Source: Clostridioides difficile CD160
Lineage (GTDB): Bacteria > Bacillota > Clostridia > Peptostreptococcales > Peptostreptococcaceae
Assembly (NCBI RefSeq): GCF_000449425.2
Contig: NZ_AVHW01000099.1
Span: 1-64,000 of the forward strand
DNA length: 64,000 bases
Direction of reading: 5' to 3'
Shown piece by piece: positions 29,862 through 38,905 of this stretch. The notes beneath the pieces were generated by a model that did not search any database, had not been told where the DNA came from, and saw nothing but the letters and a program-made list of their open reading frames with translations. Every line of letters starts with the position of its first letter. Position 1 is the first letter of the stretch. The translations under genes and the position numbers were made by a program.

Positions 29862-31739
29862 TTAGTTTTCGTCTTTTTCGTATATTTCTCTTCTTTTCTT
29901 ACTCATTGGTAAAGATTGCTCATTATCTTCTAATGCTATTTTTTCTCCTGTAACTTTTTCTATAGCCTCTATGTTATTTAATTTAACATTTGGATTCCAT
30001 TTTCTTTCAGGAGCTTTAACTTCTACACCAGCTATAGCATTTTTAAGCATAGCCATTATTCTAACAGCATCTTCTGGAGCTAATGTATTGTTAGATAATA
30101 TTTCATTCTCTATACCTTGTTTAGACTTGTTATTGTCTACCATGTGAGTCATGTACTTATTACCAACAACTAGAGCACCTTGAACAGCTGAGAAACTTAC
30201 ACCAACTACTGGTATACCTCTCATACCTATTTGCTCTATGTGAGATGCGAAGTCTATATGGTTATTTCCGAAACCTTCAGTAGTTACTACAGCTCCATCA
30301 ACTTCCATAGCTTCAACTAACATACCTAATCTCTTAGATACATAGAATTTCTCAGCGTTTACTTGTGGAGAACCAACAAATACAACACCTACTAAATCTA
30401 TTTCTTCATCTTCCATAGCTCTTATTACTAATGGCTCTCTCCAGTAATGTCTTGACATTTCTTTTGATGCAGGTCCTATACAAGTTAATGCATGGATACC
30501 ACCATCTAATACTTCAAGTGGAGATAATACAACTGGCATGTTTCCTAAGTCAACGTTTGGTTGAGCTCCTAATGTACCAACTGGCTCAACTGGTAATATT
30601 AGGTTGTCATGCATTGCACCTTGTCCCATTATTTCTTTTATAACAACAACTTTCTTTTTACCTTCTCTTCTGTATTGCTCTATTACTTCTTCGTCAACTA
30701 CTAAAGAGTTGTCAACTGTTTTTAATGCTTCTCTTATTTCTTGAGTTACATAGTCAAATGCACGGTGAGCAGCTAGAGGTCCTGGTCTTTCCATGTTAGT
30801 TCCTGCTTTTATTGTTACTTGACCTTTGATGAATATTTCACCTTTGTCAGCAGCACCTGGTCTACCCCACATCATAGTAGTATTTAACTCACCTTCTGAA
30901 GAACCGAATTCACCTATTTGAACTCCATTTTCATCTGTACCAGTTAATACCATTACAGCTCCATCTATAACTCTAGTTATACCTGAACCTAATTCGCCTT
31001 CTTCTTTAGTAGCGATTGGTTGTATATCTAATACAGCTTCACTGTAAGTTTCATATTTATCAGGAGTTATTATTTCTAACTTCATATCTACAACTAACTC
31101 TTGAGTATCATTAGCTTCTTTACATATTTCTTCAGCATTTCTGATGTATAAAGTAGTTCCTTCTATTTTAGTTTCATCAGCAAATTCAACTTTGTCTATT
31201 TTAAAGTGTTTTTTAGTTAAGCTTCTTAAAAGTTTCTTTTCTGCAACTTTTGGAGCTACTTCTACTGCACCTGCTACTGGAGCAGCAACGTTTGCTACTG
31301 GAGCAGCAACTCCTGCTTGACCAGCTACTGATAAAGGTATTTCTAAACTTATATTTTTACCTTCACCTATGTGTATTTTAACTGTTTCACCTAAAACTCC
31401 TGTGCTTACTGGCACTACTGCTTCTAAAGCTGCTGGAGCTTCTTCTACTACTGCTTCTTCTGCTACTACTTCTTTAGCCTCTCCTGCTTTGTATCCTTCT
31501 ACGTTTTCTGTAGTCATTGGAGATAACGCATCTAAAGTTTCTTTTAACTTAGCTCCTAGTACTTGACCTATAGTTAATCCATTTTCTGGTATTGTTAATA
31601 ATCCAGAATCCTCTAAGTCTGCAAATATTGCTGGATCTTCTAAGTTTTCTGGTGCTATTATTGTTCCCGCTTCAAATCTACAACAACATACTGCTGGGTC
31701 ATTTGCATGGGCTTGAGCTGTTTCTAAAGTTATTGACAT
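29862..31739 (-). CDS. prdA: D-proline reductase proprotein PrdA
   Basis: 625 residues. The N-terminal domain (about 1-150) has a CCC motif (DPAVCCCRFE), an acidic/Ala-rich linker and a KIHIGEGKNISLEIPL segment. The middle (about 165-419) is PrdD-like. The C-terminus (420 onward) is PrdE-like. The processing site is HALTCIGPAS; cleavage before Cys420 would give a large subunit and a small subunit with an N-terminal pyruvoyl group that binds D-proline. It follows an N-terminal paralogue and a stem-loop, and precedes the CBO2795-family gene and prdB. Confidence 0.96.
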   Translation of the reverse strand: MSITLETAQAHANDPAVCCCRFEAGTIIAPENLEDPAIFADLEDSGLLTIPENGLTIGQVLGAKLKETLDALSPMTTENVEGYKAGEAKEVVAEEAVVEEAPAALEAVVPVSTGVLGETVKIHIGEGKNISLEIPLSVAGQAGVAAPVANVAAPVAGAVEVAPKVAEKKLLRSLTKKHFKIDKVEFADETKIEGTTLYIRNAEEICKEANDTQELVVDMKLEIITPDKYETYSEAVLDIQPIATKEEGELGSGITRVIDGAVMVLTGTDENGVQIGEFGSSEGELNTTMMWGRPGAADKGEIFIKGQVTIKAGTNMERPGPLAAHRAFDYVTQEIREALKTVDNSLVVDEEVIEQYRREGKKKVVVIKEIMGQGAMHDNLILPVEPVGTLGAQPNVDLGNMPVVLSPLEVLDGGIHALTCIGPASKEMSRHYWREPLVIRAMEDEEIDLVGVVFVGSPQVNAEKFYVSKRLGMLVEAMEVDGAVVTTEGFGNNHIDFASHIEQIGMRGIPVVGVSFSAVQGALVVGNKYMTHMVDNNKSKQGIENEILSNNTLAPEDAVRIMAMLKNAIAGVEVKAPERKWNPNVKLNNIEAIEKVTGEKIALEDNEQSLPMSKKRREIYEKDEN

Positions 31740-31789
31740 AGTATAAAATACCTCCTTACATTATTTTCTTATTTATTATTTTAAATCTC

Positions 31790-31824
31790 GATTCCTCAAC
31801 AGGTAACCCCTTAACTGAGGAATC
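31790..31824 (-). promoter_or_regulatory. Intercistronic stem-loop before prdA
   Basis: GATTCCTCA and TGAGGAATC form a perfect 9-bp stem (17-nt loop) without a following T-run. It may stabilise or process the mRNA at the 5' end of prdA. Confidence 0.55.
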
Positions 31825-31864
31825 AAGTAAATTAAAACCTACTTAAATAGTTGTATTTTAACTA

Positions 31865-32302
31865 TTATTTTTGTGGTACTACTCCCATTTGAGTAGCAAT
31901 TGCTAAAGGTATCTCTAAGTTTATATCTTTACCTTCTTGTATGTGTATTTTTATTACTTGACCTGTTGTAGCCTGTGTCAAAGTAGATACAGGTGCTACT
32001 GGAGCTTCTACTACTTCTTCAGTAGATTCCTCAACATCTGTTTGTGCTGTTTTATACCCTTCTACATTATCTGTAGTCATTGGAGATAAAGCATCTAAAG
32101 TTTTTGTTAATTTAGCTCCTAATACTTGACCTACTGTTAAATGATTTTCTGGTATAACTAGCAATCCTGAATCTTCTAAATCTCCAAATATTGCTGGATC
32201 TTCTAAATTTTCTGGTGCTATTATTGTTCCTTCTTCAAATCTACAGCAGCATACTGCTGGGTCATTTGCATGAGCTTGAGCTGTTTCTAAAGTTATTGAC
32301 AT
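31865..32302 (-). CDS. Paralogue of the PrdA N-terminal domain
   Basis: 145 residues from the ATG at 32302, behind AAGGAGG. It is nearly identical to PrdA residues 1-100 (MSITLETAQAHANDPAVCCC shared) and keeps the CCC motif. It then has a different acidic linker, a KIHIQEGKDINLEIPL segment like PrdA's, and ends at VVPQK where PrdA continues into its catalytic part. It is the first gene after the sigma-54 promoter. It is either a retained free-standing domain or a truncated duplicate; the intact frame and RBS favour function. Confidence 0.85.
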   Translation of the reverse strand: MSITLETAQAHANDPAVCCCRFEEGTIIAPENLEDPAIFGDLEDSGLLVIPENHLTVGQVLGAKLTKTLDALSPMTTDNVEGYKTAQTDVEESTEEVVEAPVAPVSTLTQATTGQVIKIHIQEGKDINLEIPLAIATQMGVVPQK

Positions 32303-32470
32303 ATAAAAATGCCTCCTTCTTTTGATTTTTAATTTATATTGATACCTTAACACTTTTAATAATAAACATTTTTACTGTTCCCTACTAACAGCTCCAAGTG
32401 TTAAGATTTTTAAACTACATAAGTCATCAAAATTATTGTTTTTTTCTCATTTGAAGTCACTTTATATATA

Positions 32471-32486
32471 AGCAATTCCTATGCCA
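32471..32486 (-). promoter_or_regulatory. Sigma-54 (-24/-12) promoter of the prd operon
   Basis: On the minus strand TGGCATAGGAATTGCT, an almost ideal -24/-12 element. It matches the one upstream of prdC at 14 of 16 bases. Confidence 0.92.
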
Positions 32487-32611
32487 ACTTATTAACAAAA
32501 AGATTTTTTCTATAATAGATTCTTCTCTTATCGCTATTTTTAGCCAAATATCATATAAATATTTATTTAAAGCAGTTTATTTTTTATGCTTGTAAACATT
32601 TTCTCAAACAA

Positions 32612-32640
32612 AAAAAAGTGTCAATTTATCAACACTTTTT
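32612..32640 (-). terminator. Terminator of prdR, overlapping a PrdR-site-like palindrome
   Basis: On the minus strand AAAAGTGT pairs with ACACTTTT, followed by a T-run. The core GTGTCAATTTATCAACAC (32618-32635) also resembles the candidate PrdR sites. Confidence 0.75.
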
Positions 32641-32735
32641 CATTTTTTTTAACATACCCACATACATAGCATTGTTATAGCCATTGATTTTGCTACATTT
32701 CAAACTCCCACTTATTATTTTGTCAAAATTTAGTC

Positions 32736-32757
32736 ATGTGTCATATTTTAGACACAT
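32736..32757. promoter_or_regulatory. Candidate PrdR enhancer site
   Basis: The palindrome GTGTCATATTTTAGACAC (32738-32755) overlaps the prdR stop codon, about 250 nt upstream of the sigma-54 promoter. The same 18-bp pattern occurs upstream of prdC. Confidence 0.65.
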
Positions 32758-34501
32758 CTATTTTATACTGGTCTATCTTATAATACAACGTAGTTCTTGG
32801 TATATTTAATATCTTAGCTGCTTTAGCTTTGTTTCCATTAGACATTTTTAAAGCCTTTGTTATATTTTTTACTTCAATCTTTTGAGTAGCTTTCGTCAAA
32901 TCCAAAGGATATTCCTCTTCTTCAATACTCTTATTAGTAGAATCCATCATATAACTTGGTACATCTTCCACCTCTATCCTAGAGTTTTGAGATAAAACAA
33001 CCATATTTTCAATTGTATTTTTCAATTCTCTAATATTCCCTTTCCATCTGTAACTTTGAAATATGTCTATTACATCTTTACTAATTGTAAGAACAGGTTT
33101 ATTATTTTGTTTACATATTTCTTCTAAAAAACTATGCACTAACAATCCTATATCTTCTTTTCTCTCTCTAAGTGGTGGTATTTTTATTTCCACAACATTT
33201 AATCTATAATATAAATCTTCTCTAAACTTTTCTGCTTTTACCATTTTCTCTAAATCTTTATTAGTAGCTGATATTATTCTGGGATTTATTTTTATTGTGG
33301 TATCTCCACCAACTCTTCTTATTTCTTTTTCTTGCAACACTCTAAGCAACTTAGCCTGCATACTAAGAGGTAAATCAGCAATTTCATCTAAAAATACAGT
33401 TCCATCTTTTGCAAGTTCGAATATACCTATTCTACCTTTTTTACTTGCTCCAGTAAATGCACCTGATTCATACCCAAAAAATTCGCTTTCAAATAACTCA
33501 TTTGGTATAGCACTACAGTTAACAGGTATAAACTGACCTTTCCTCTCACTATAATCATGAATAGCTCTTGCAAATACTTCTTTACCTGTACCACTTTCAC
33601 CCCAGATAAATATACTACTATTAGTTCTAGCTACTTGTTTTGCAATCGCTTTCGATTTTTCTAATTTATAGCTTTTACCTAAAATTTTGTCAAAGCTACC
33701 TTTAGATAAGTTTTTAACTTCATTCTTTAAATATTTCAAAGTATCATTTACTTTTTCAAGCTCAAGAGCAAGTATCTTGGCTTCTGTAACATCAACCTCT
33801 GTACATACAACACCAATAAATTCTTCCTTATAAAATATAGGATTTGCATGAACTAACGCATACATATTTTCTTTTTTATCCGTAAAATATAAGTCACTCA
33901 TACCGATTTTACTATTCAATACTTTCTCTGAGATAGTATTCTCCAAAAATTCGTTCATCGGTCGACCGACTATGTCTTCAGATTTTATATCATACCTTTC
34001 CTCCATAAACTTATTCCATAATATAACTACACCTTCGTTATTTATAGCACAAATTCCTTCTTTAATTTGTCCTATAATATATTTTAAAGTCAAACCATAG
34101 TCTTCTAAGTGCATATATAGATAATCTCTAATATGTTCTTGTTTTAATACACCAATAATTTTATTATCTCTAAGAACAGGAAGAATTCCTATATTTTTCA
34201 ATATCATTATATCTCTACACTCATCTAAGGTTAAACCTTCGCTGACATATATTACATCCTTTTTCATTATAAGTTTTACTGTCTGGCCTTCATATTTCTT
34301 ATGCATGTCATAAAGATTATGTATATCTGTCATAGATATAATACCTTTTAATTCACCAGATGAATCTATTACCATTAGAGTTTTTGTATTGCTTTTTATC
34401 ATTTCTTTTATTGCATCTTCAATTCTTGTGTCTTCGTCTATAGTTGTAAATTTTGTATCCATTACCTCTTCTACTTTTTTTACTTCTGGTATCGAAAACA
34501 T
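32741..34501 (-). CDS. prdR: Proline-responsive sigma-54 activator PrdR
   Basis: 586 residues. Two CBS motifs lie at about 8-125, a PAS domain at about 135-240 (GICAINNEGVVILWNKFMEE), and the AAA+ domain at about 265-500 with [18 protein letters not shown] and FLDEIADL. A Fis-type HTH ends ILNIPRTTLYYKIDQ. PrdR is known to activate the prd genes in response to proline. GGGGGG-rich RBS precedes ATG. It lies directly upstream of the operon it controls, with its own terminator. Confidence 0.95.
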   Translation of the reverse strand: MFSIPEVKKVEEVMDTKFTTIDEDTRIEDAIKEMIKSNTKTLMVIDSSGELKGIISMTDIHNLYDMHKKYEGQTVKLIMKKDVIYVSEGLTLDECRDIMILKNIGILPVLRDNKIIGVLKQEHIRDYLYMHLEDYGLTLKYIIGQIKEGICAINNEGVVILWNKFMEERYDIKSEDIVGRPMNEFLENTISEKVLNSKIGMSDLYFTDKKENMYALVHANPIFYKEEFIGVVCTEVDVTEAKILALELEKVNDTLKYLKNEVKNLSKGSFDKILGKSYKLEKSKAIAKQVARTNSSIFIWGESGTGKEVFARAIHDYSERKGQFIPVNCSAIPNELFESEFFGYESGAFTGASKKGRIGIFELAKDGTVFLDEIADLPLSMQAKLLRVLQEKEIRRVGGDTTIKINPRIISATNKDLEKMVKAEKFREDLYYRLNVVEIKIPPLRERKEDIGLLVHSFLEEICKQNNKPVLTISKDVIDIFQSYRWKGNIRELKNTIENMVVLSQNSRIEVEDVPSYMMDSTNKSIEEEEYPLDLTKATQKIEVKNITKALKMSNGNKAKAAKILNIPRTTLYYKIDQYKIDVSKI

Positions 34502-34799
34502 AAAGTCCCCCCTTTATAGTAGTACATCATCAAAACTTATTTATACATATTTATTCTAGCATATCATAATAACAATTTATTCAATAATTAATATTAAAAT
34601 TTCTTAAGTGATTATTATACAGATTTCTAATACAAATTCATGTAAGTACTAAAATGAATACTTAAATCTATACAAATAAAATCAAATGAATTATACCTTT
34701 AGTATGTTATTTTTTCAATACTATTTTCACCTTCAAATTATTTTTCTATTCATAAAACAGTTAACATCCATTTTAAAAAAGATTATATTTACATAAAAA
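34502..34799. other. AT-rich intergenic region upstream of prdR
   Basis: About 300 bp between prdR and the terminator of the surface-protein gene. It should hold the prdR promoter, but no single match stands out. Confidence 0.5.
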
Positions 34800-34838
34800 A
34801 ATGCCTCAAAATGATTTTTAAATCAATTTGAGACAATA
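34800..34838 (-). terminator. Terminator of the surface-protein gene
   Basis: On the minus strand TGTCTCAAATTGATTT pairs with AATCATTTTGAGGCA, followed by seven T. Confidence 0.88.
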
Positions 34839-34872
34839 TATTTTAAAACTTAATAACAAGCAGTATTCCGTA

Positions 34873-36837
34873 TTAATTTTTTACTCTTTTAGCTTGATAT
34901 ACCAATCCACAAATTGCTATAACACCAATAAGTATATATGGCATTATTTGCGTTTCATCACCTGTTTTTGGTGATTTTACCACTATATCATGTGATGGTG
35001 GCACTGGTGGGTTTACTATTGTATCATTTTTTGATGGTACTGATGTATTTTCTACTATATCACTTGATGGTGGTACTGGTGGATTTATCACTGTATCACC
35101 TGATGGTGGTATTGGTGGATTTATCACTGTATCCTCTGATGGTGGTATTGGTGGATTTATCACTGTATCCTCTGATGGTGGTACTGGTGGATTTATCACT
35201 GTGTCATCTGATGGTGGTGATGGCTTAGGTTTATGCCCGTTTGAGTCATTATTATCATTATTTGGTGGTATTGGCGGATTTACATCTGGGTCTCCATCCG
35301 TTGGTACACCTATATTGAAATCAACTACTTCACCACTTTTTTGTTCTATTGTATAGCTCAATAAATTTTGCTTACTAGCTGGTAATACAGATGAGTGGTC
35401 TTTTTCTCCAAAATCAAAAACTGTCTTAAAATATTGAATGGCTTTTGGGAAAATATAATCATAAGATAATGCAGATACCTTATCTTTTACATCTGGCTTA
35501 TCTATGCTCTTAAGTTTAAACTTTTGTTGTGTTGAAATCTCTACTTCACCTGTACCTATTACATTTCCGTTTTCATCATAAGCAGTTACTCCATCTGGTA
35601 ATTTCAACTTAACCACACCACTGTAGCCTACTAGAGCTATAGATTCTGTTTCATAAGTTCCATCTTGAATTTTATCAAATTTAATATCAGTTAAACCACT
35701 ACTTAAACTAGGTTTTCCTGTATCATTTGGCTTTAACTCATTACGACCAGCTTCTAATAATGCTTCTAAATAAGCTTTTGTATTTATTTGAGCTTCCTTG
35801 TCTTTCAGATATTTAGCTTTTTCTTCTTCAGTATTTGCATTCTCTATCAATCTATCATAAGAATCTATAAGAGTTTGATAAAGCTTAAGTCTCTCTTGCT
35901 CATTCATTTGCCCAAGCATAATCCAAATTGCATCTTGAGTTGCAAAATGAATCATACCTTCATATTCTTTTCCACCTAAATTAAATTGTTGCTTATATCC
36001 AAATCCATCAAACTCAGAACCTGCATATAGTATAGATTTAATTGCATCTTCATTTTTATTTTCTTGACCATTAAAATCTTCTGCTGGTAAGTATGGACTC
36101 TTATTTTTATTACTTGGAGATTTTAAATGATTATTGTAACAAAATGCAGTTTGTTCTCCATCTTCACCTTCTATTACATATTTACCATCCTTATGGCTTG
36201 CACCTATAAGACCCTCTATTACATAATCGAAAGTTAAAGTTTTTGTAATATCATCAAATCTTAAATCAAAATAAGGTCTATTTGAACCATCTGTTTCTTT
36301 TAATAAACAACTATTCTTTACTTTTGAATTTTTATTATTAGACCAAAAGCTAGTATTTCCATCTCGTGAAGTAAGTACCTCATAAATTTCTGACTGTTCA
36401 TCTGTTTTTACATCATTTTCGTCTTCCCAGAAATTATATACAATCTTATTTATTTGAGATACAGTAAGATTAAGAATATCTTCAATGTTCTTCTTCAAAC
36501 TCATTTCTTCCACTTCTAATTTTTCTTCTTCTGATGGTATCATTTCATTTGGTACTTCTTCTAATGATGGTTTATCCCCATCTGGTGTCTCTCCTACTGT
36601 TGGTTTTTCTCCATCTGGCGTCTCTCCTACTGTTGGCTTCTCTCCATCTGGTGTTTCTCCTACTGTTGGTTTCTCTCCATCTGGTGTTTCTCCTACTGTT
36701 GGTTTCTCTCCATCGAGTATTATATCTTTTCCATCTACTTCGTCAGCATAAGATATTATTGGTGCAAATGCAGTAAATGCTATACTAAAAGCAATTACTA
36801 AACTAATTATACTTGATTTTTTAATTTTTATTTTCAA
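34873..36837 (-). CDS. Sortase-anchored proline-rich surface protein (CD3246-like)
   Basis: 654 residues from a TTG at 36837, 6 nt behind AGGAGG. There is a signal peptide (SIISLVIAFSIAFTAFAPIISYA). Four DGEKPTVGETP repeats lie near residue 45-90, then a large domain, then a proline-rich stalk with six (V/I)NPP(V/I)PP units. The C-terminus has SPKTG, a hydrophobic span and KRVKN, matching the (S/N)PxTG signal of C. difficile sortase B. NP-PxP sequences like these are cleaved by the secreted protease PPEP-1, which releases such adhesins when c-di-GMP is low. A c-di-GMP-II riboswitch precedes it. Confidence 0.92.
   Translation of the reverse strand: MKIKIKKSSIISLVIAFSIAFTAFAPIISYADEVDGKDIILDGEKPTVGETPDGEKPTVGETPDGEKPTVGETPDGEKPTVGETPDGDKPSLEEVPNEMIPSEEEKLEVEEMSLKKNIEDILNLTVSQINKIVYNFWEDENDVKTDEQSEIYEVLTSRDGNTSFWSNNKNSKVKNSCLLKETDGSNRPYFDLRFDDITKTLTFDYVIEGLIGASHKDGKYVIEGEDGEQTAFCYNNHLKSPSNKNKSPYLPAEDFNGQENKNEDAIKSILYAGSEFDGFGYKQQFNLGGKEYEGMIHFATQDAIWIMLGQMNEQERLKLYQTLIDSYDRLIENANTEEEKAKYLKDKEAQINTKAYLEALLEAGRNELKPNDTGKPSLSSGLTDIKFDKIQDGTYETESIALVGYSGVVKLKLPDGVTAYDENGNVIGTGEVEISTQQKFKLKSIDKPDVKDKVSALSYDYIFPKAIQYFKTVFDFGEKDHSSVLPASKQNLLSYTIEQKSGEVVDFNIGVPTDGDPDVNPPIPPNNDNNDSNGHKPKPSPPSDDTVINPPVPPSEDTVINPPIPPSEDTVINPPIPPSGDTVINPPVPPSSDIVENTSVPSKNDTIVNPPVPPSHDIVVKSPKTGDETQIMPYILIGVIAICGLVYQAKRVKN
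34985..35280 (-). repeat. Repeats encoding (V/I)NPP(V/I)PP stalk units
   Basis: About 45-nt units, each coding for a PPSxDTVINPP-type block, recur through this stretch, with one degenerate unit (ENTSVPS). Confidence 0.85.
36580..36715 (-). repeat. 33-bp tandem repeats encoding DGEKPTVGETP
   Basis: Four near-identical 33-bp units followed by a diverged fifth (DGDKPSLEEVP). They are located after the signal peptide; copy number is likely to vary between strains. Confidence 0.88.
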
Positions 36838-36854
36838 GATTTTCCTCCTATTTA

Positions 36855-36950
36855 TATTTATAGCAGGTTGCACTACTAACTCCATATATCTTTTAAGTGC
36901 CCAGATTTAAGATATACTTCACAGTTTCTATAAATAGGTTTTTAGTAATT
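36855..36950 (-). promoter_or_regulatory. c-di-GMP-II riboswitch upstream of the surface-protein gene
   Basis: On the minus strand the class II aptamer is clear: GAAACTGTGAAGTATATCTT, then GGGCAC, then ATGGAGTTAGTAGTGCAACC, then TGCT. An outer CTATTTATAG/CTATAAATA stem closes it. The RBS AGGAGG (36849-36844) follows within about 15 nt. In strain 630 an allosteric group I intron lies between this aptamer and the ORF; here no intron is present. Confidence 0.92.
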
Positions 36951-37063
36951 TTTAATTCTTATTTTTAAGTATTTTAAGTGCACTTTTTATGAATATCCTA
37001 AAATATAATCTTATTATTTAAGATATTCTTGATTAATAAAAGACAAAAATATATTTTCACACT

Positions 37064-37088
37064 AAAAAAGATACCATAGAGTATCTTG
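37064..37088 (-). terminator. Terminator upstream of the c-di-GMP-II aptamer
   Basis: AAGATAC pairs with GTATCTT (6-nt loop), followed on the minus strand by T's. It lies between a promoter at 37209-37237 and the aptamer. Confidence 0.75.
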
Positions 37089-37203
37089 ATATAACACAAA
37101 AACTTTACCCTGTTGGATGATTGACTTCATTAAATTTTTACCTGTCAATATGGCCACATATTTGAGTCTTTATTTTTGTCTAATATAATTTTAATAGCTA
37201 TTT
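37064..37203 (-). ncRNA. Putative short structured leader RNA
   Basis: Between the promoter-like sequence and the terminator is about 140 nt with two hairpins (ATATGTGGCCATAT, and ATTGAC...GTCAAT). It has no ORF with an RBS. It may be a small RNA or an attenuator in the leader of the surface-protein gene. No known family is recognised. Confidence 0.4.
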
Positions 37204-37208
37204 CCATC

Positions 37209-37237
37209 ATTATACATTATGCATTACCTTTTGTCTA
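37209..37237 (-). promoter_or_regulatory. Sigma-A-type promoter
   Basis: TAGACA and TATAAT on the minus strand are separated by exactly 17 nt. Confidence 0.6.
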
Positions 37238-37289
37238 TTTTTTCCATATTATTTATATTATTCCATAATGTTATCGTCATATTACAACA

Positions 37290-37338
37290 AAAAACATCCT
37301 TAAAGTAATTTTTCAAACTTTTCTAAGGATGTTTTTTT
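37290..37338 (-). terminator. Terminator of prdC
   Basis: AACATCCTTA and TAAGGATGTT form the stem, with T-runs on both strands. Confidence 0.9.
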
Positions 37339-37369
37339 CATATATTTTTATATTATATTATTATTTATA

Positions 37370-38683
37370 TTATTTTATTTTTAATCTTACGTCACCTTTT
37401 ATTCTTCTTATTAATGGGTGATTAACTGTTCTCATTACATGGTCAGTAATATGATATACACCTAATTTTAATTTTGGTGCAGAACCCATTACTGTGTTAC
37501 TACAGTCAGTACAGTTTCCTATTAATATAACTTCTGCTCCAGCTTTCTTAAATTCTATACATTTTTGAGCTTGTCCTGGACAGTGTCCTGGATTTTCACA
37601 TTTTAATGCACCTTTAATTTCTTGAGCTTGTTTACATTTTTGAACTGATACTATATCAGTAACTCCCATTTTAGCTGCTATGTCTCTCATTCTTTCTTCA
37701 TTAGGTCCACATGCACAGACTAAAAGACCCATTTTTCTCTTTTCATTAACAAATGGCATAGTAACTATTATACCACCACTAGTTTTAGTTATTGGAGTAT
37801 CTAAAGTAGTAGCTTTACCAGTGAAAGGTCCTCCTAAGATTATCTCTCCGTATTCACCTTTTATTCCACCAGCTCTTTCAATTAATTCTCCAACAGTAGT
37901 TCCGATAGGCACATCTTCAAATACTATAGATTCTTTTCCACTGTTTAATTGTCCAACTACAGTTACATTTTTAGATATAACTGGTCTTTTTTGCTCAACA
38001 GCTTCTACTATTCTAGTTAATGTCTCTACATTTATTACTACTGCATTAGCTTCTGAAGGTAATTGAGTTGGCTCAAGTAATTTACCTAGAACATCTCTTA
38101 CTATCGCTCTCTCTTCTCCCATTGGGTACATGTCAACTAGTTCTGCAACTTCTATGTTATCTCCTGGCTTTATTACTTTTTTGAATGCTGCTATTGCTTC
38201 TGGATGCTTGCTTTTTATTGCTAGCATACCTTTTCCAGCATTAGTAACTTCCATAGCGTATTTTATACCTTGATAAACTATTTCTGGTCTTTCTTCTATT
38301 TCTTTTATGTTGTGAGCTAATAAAGGTTCACATTCAGCTGCATTTGCTAATATTGTTCCACCTTTTAAATCTATGTTTAATTTTATATGAGTAGGGAATC
38401 CTGCTCCACCCATTCCTACAACTCCAGCTTCTTTAATTAAGTCAAGTATACTTTCTCCTTTTAATGGTTCAAAAGTATCATCTTGTACTTCATCAGCTTC
38501 GATTACTATAGCTTGGTCATTTATTTCACTTATTTTTCCACTAACACTGGCATAAATATTTGCCCCTAATCCAGCTGGTTCTGCGATTAGAGTTCCTTTT
38601 TTTACTACATCTCCAACACTTACTACTGGTTTATCTGGACCACCAACGTGTTGTTTTAATAAAATAGAATATAGTTTGTTCAA
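37370..38683 (-). CDS. prdC: RnfC-like electron-transfer protein PrdC
   Basis: 437 residues. An RnfC-type N-terminal barrel (GLGANIYASVSGKI) is followed by a Rossmann/FMN-like domain with GVVGMGGAGFPTHIKLN. A C-terminal cysteine-rich part has CACGPNEERM, CKQAQEIKGALKC and GHCPGQAQKC. PrdC is thought to pass electrons from NADH to D-proline reductase, linking proline reduction to redox balance. It is transcribed apart from the other prd genes from its own sigma-54 promoter. Confidence 0.94.
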   Translation of the reverse strand: MNKLYSILLKQHVGGPDKPVVSVGDVVKKGTLIAEPAGLGANIYASVSGKISEINDQAIVIEADEVQDDTFEPLKGESILDLIKEAGVVGMGGAGFPTHIKLNIDLKGGTILANAAECEPLLAHNIKEIEERPEIVYQGIKYAMEVTNAGKGMLAIKSKHPEAIAAFKKVIKPGDNIEVAELVDMYPMGEERAIVRDVLGKLLEPTQLPSEANAVVINVETLTRIVEAVEQKRPVISKNVTVVGQLNSGKESIVFEDVPIGTTVGELIERAGGIKGEYGEIILGGPFTGKATTLDTPITKTSGGIIVTMPFVNEKRKMGLLVCACGPNEERMRDIAAKMGVTDIVSVQKCKQAQEIKGALKCENPGHCPGQAQKCIEFKKAGAEVILIGNCTDCSNTVMGSAPKLKLGVYHITDHVMRTVNHPLIRRIKGDVRLKIK

Positions 38684-38806
38684 CTAGTACGCCCCCTTAA
38701 GTATATTAATTTTTTTATAAGCTGTTCAAATAATGTTAATGTTGTTTTTCTATTACAATGTCTTAACATATTGTTTATTTCTATAGAACATATCGCTTAT
38801 TAACAA

Positions 38807-38822
38807 AGCAATTTCTATGCCA
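38807..38822 (-). promoter_or_regulatory. Sigma-54 (-24/-12) promoter of prdC
   Basis: TGGCATAGAAATTGCT on the minus strand, about 125 nt before the prdC ATG. Confidence 0.92.
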
Positions 38823-38905
38823 ACTTTTAAACAAACTTATATCCTTTGAAAATACTGTCTTACAGTATTCATAACTTATTTAAAATATTTAAACTTATTT
38901 TAAAC

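Noticed and set aside
37064-37203. Remnant of the group I intron known at this locus in strain 630
   Set aside because: It lies upstream of the aptamer rather than between aptamer and ORF, and conserved P/Q/R/S core elements are not seen.
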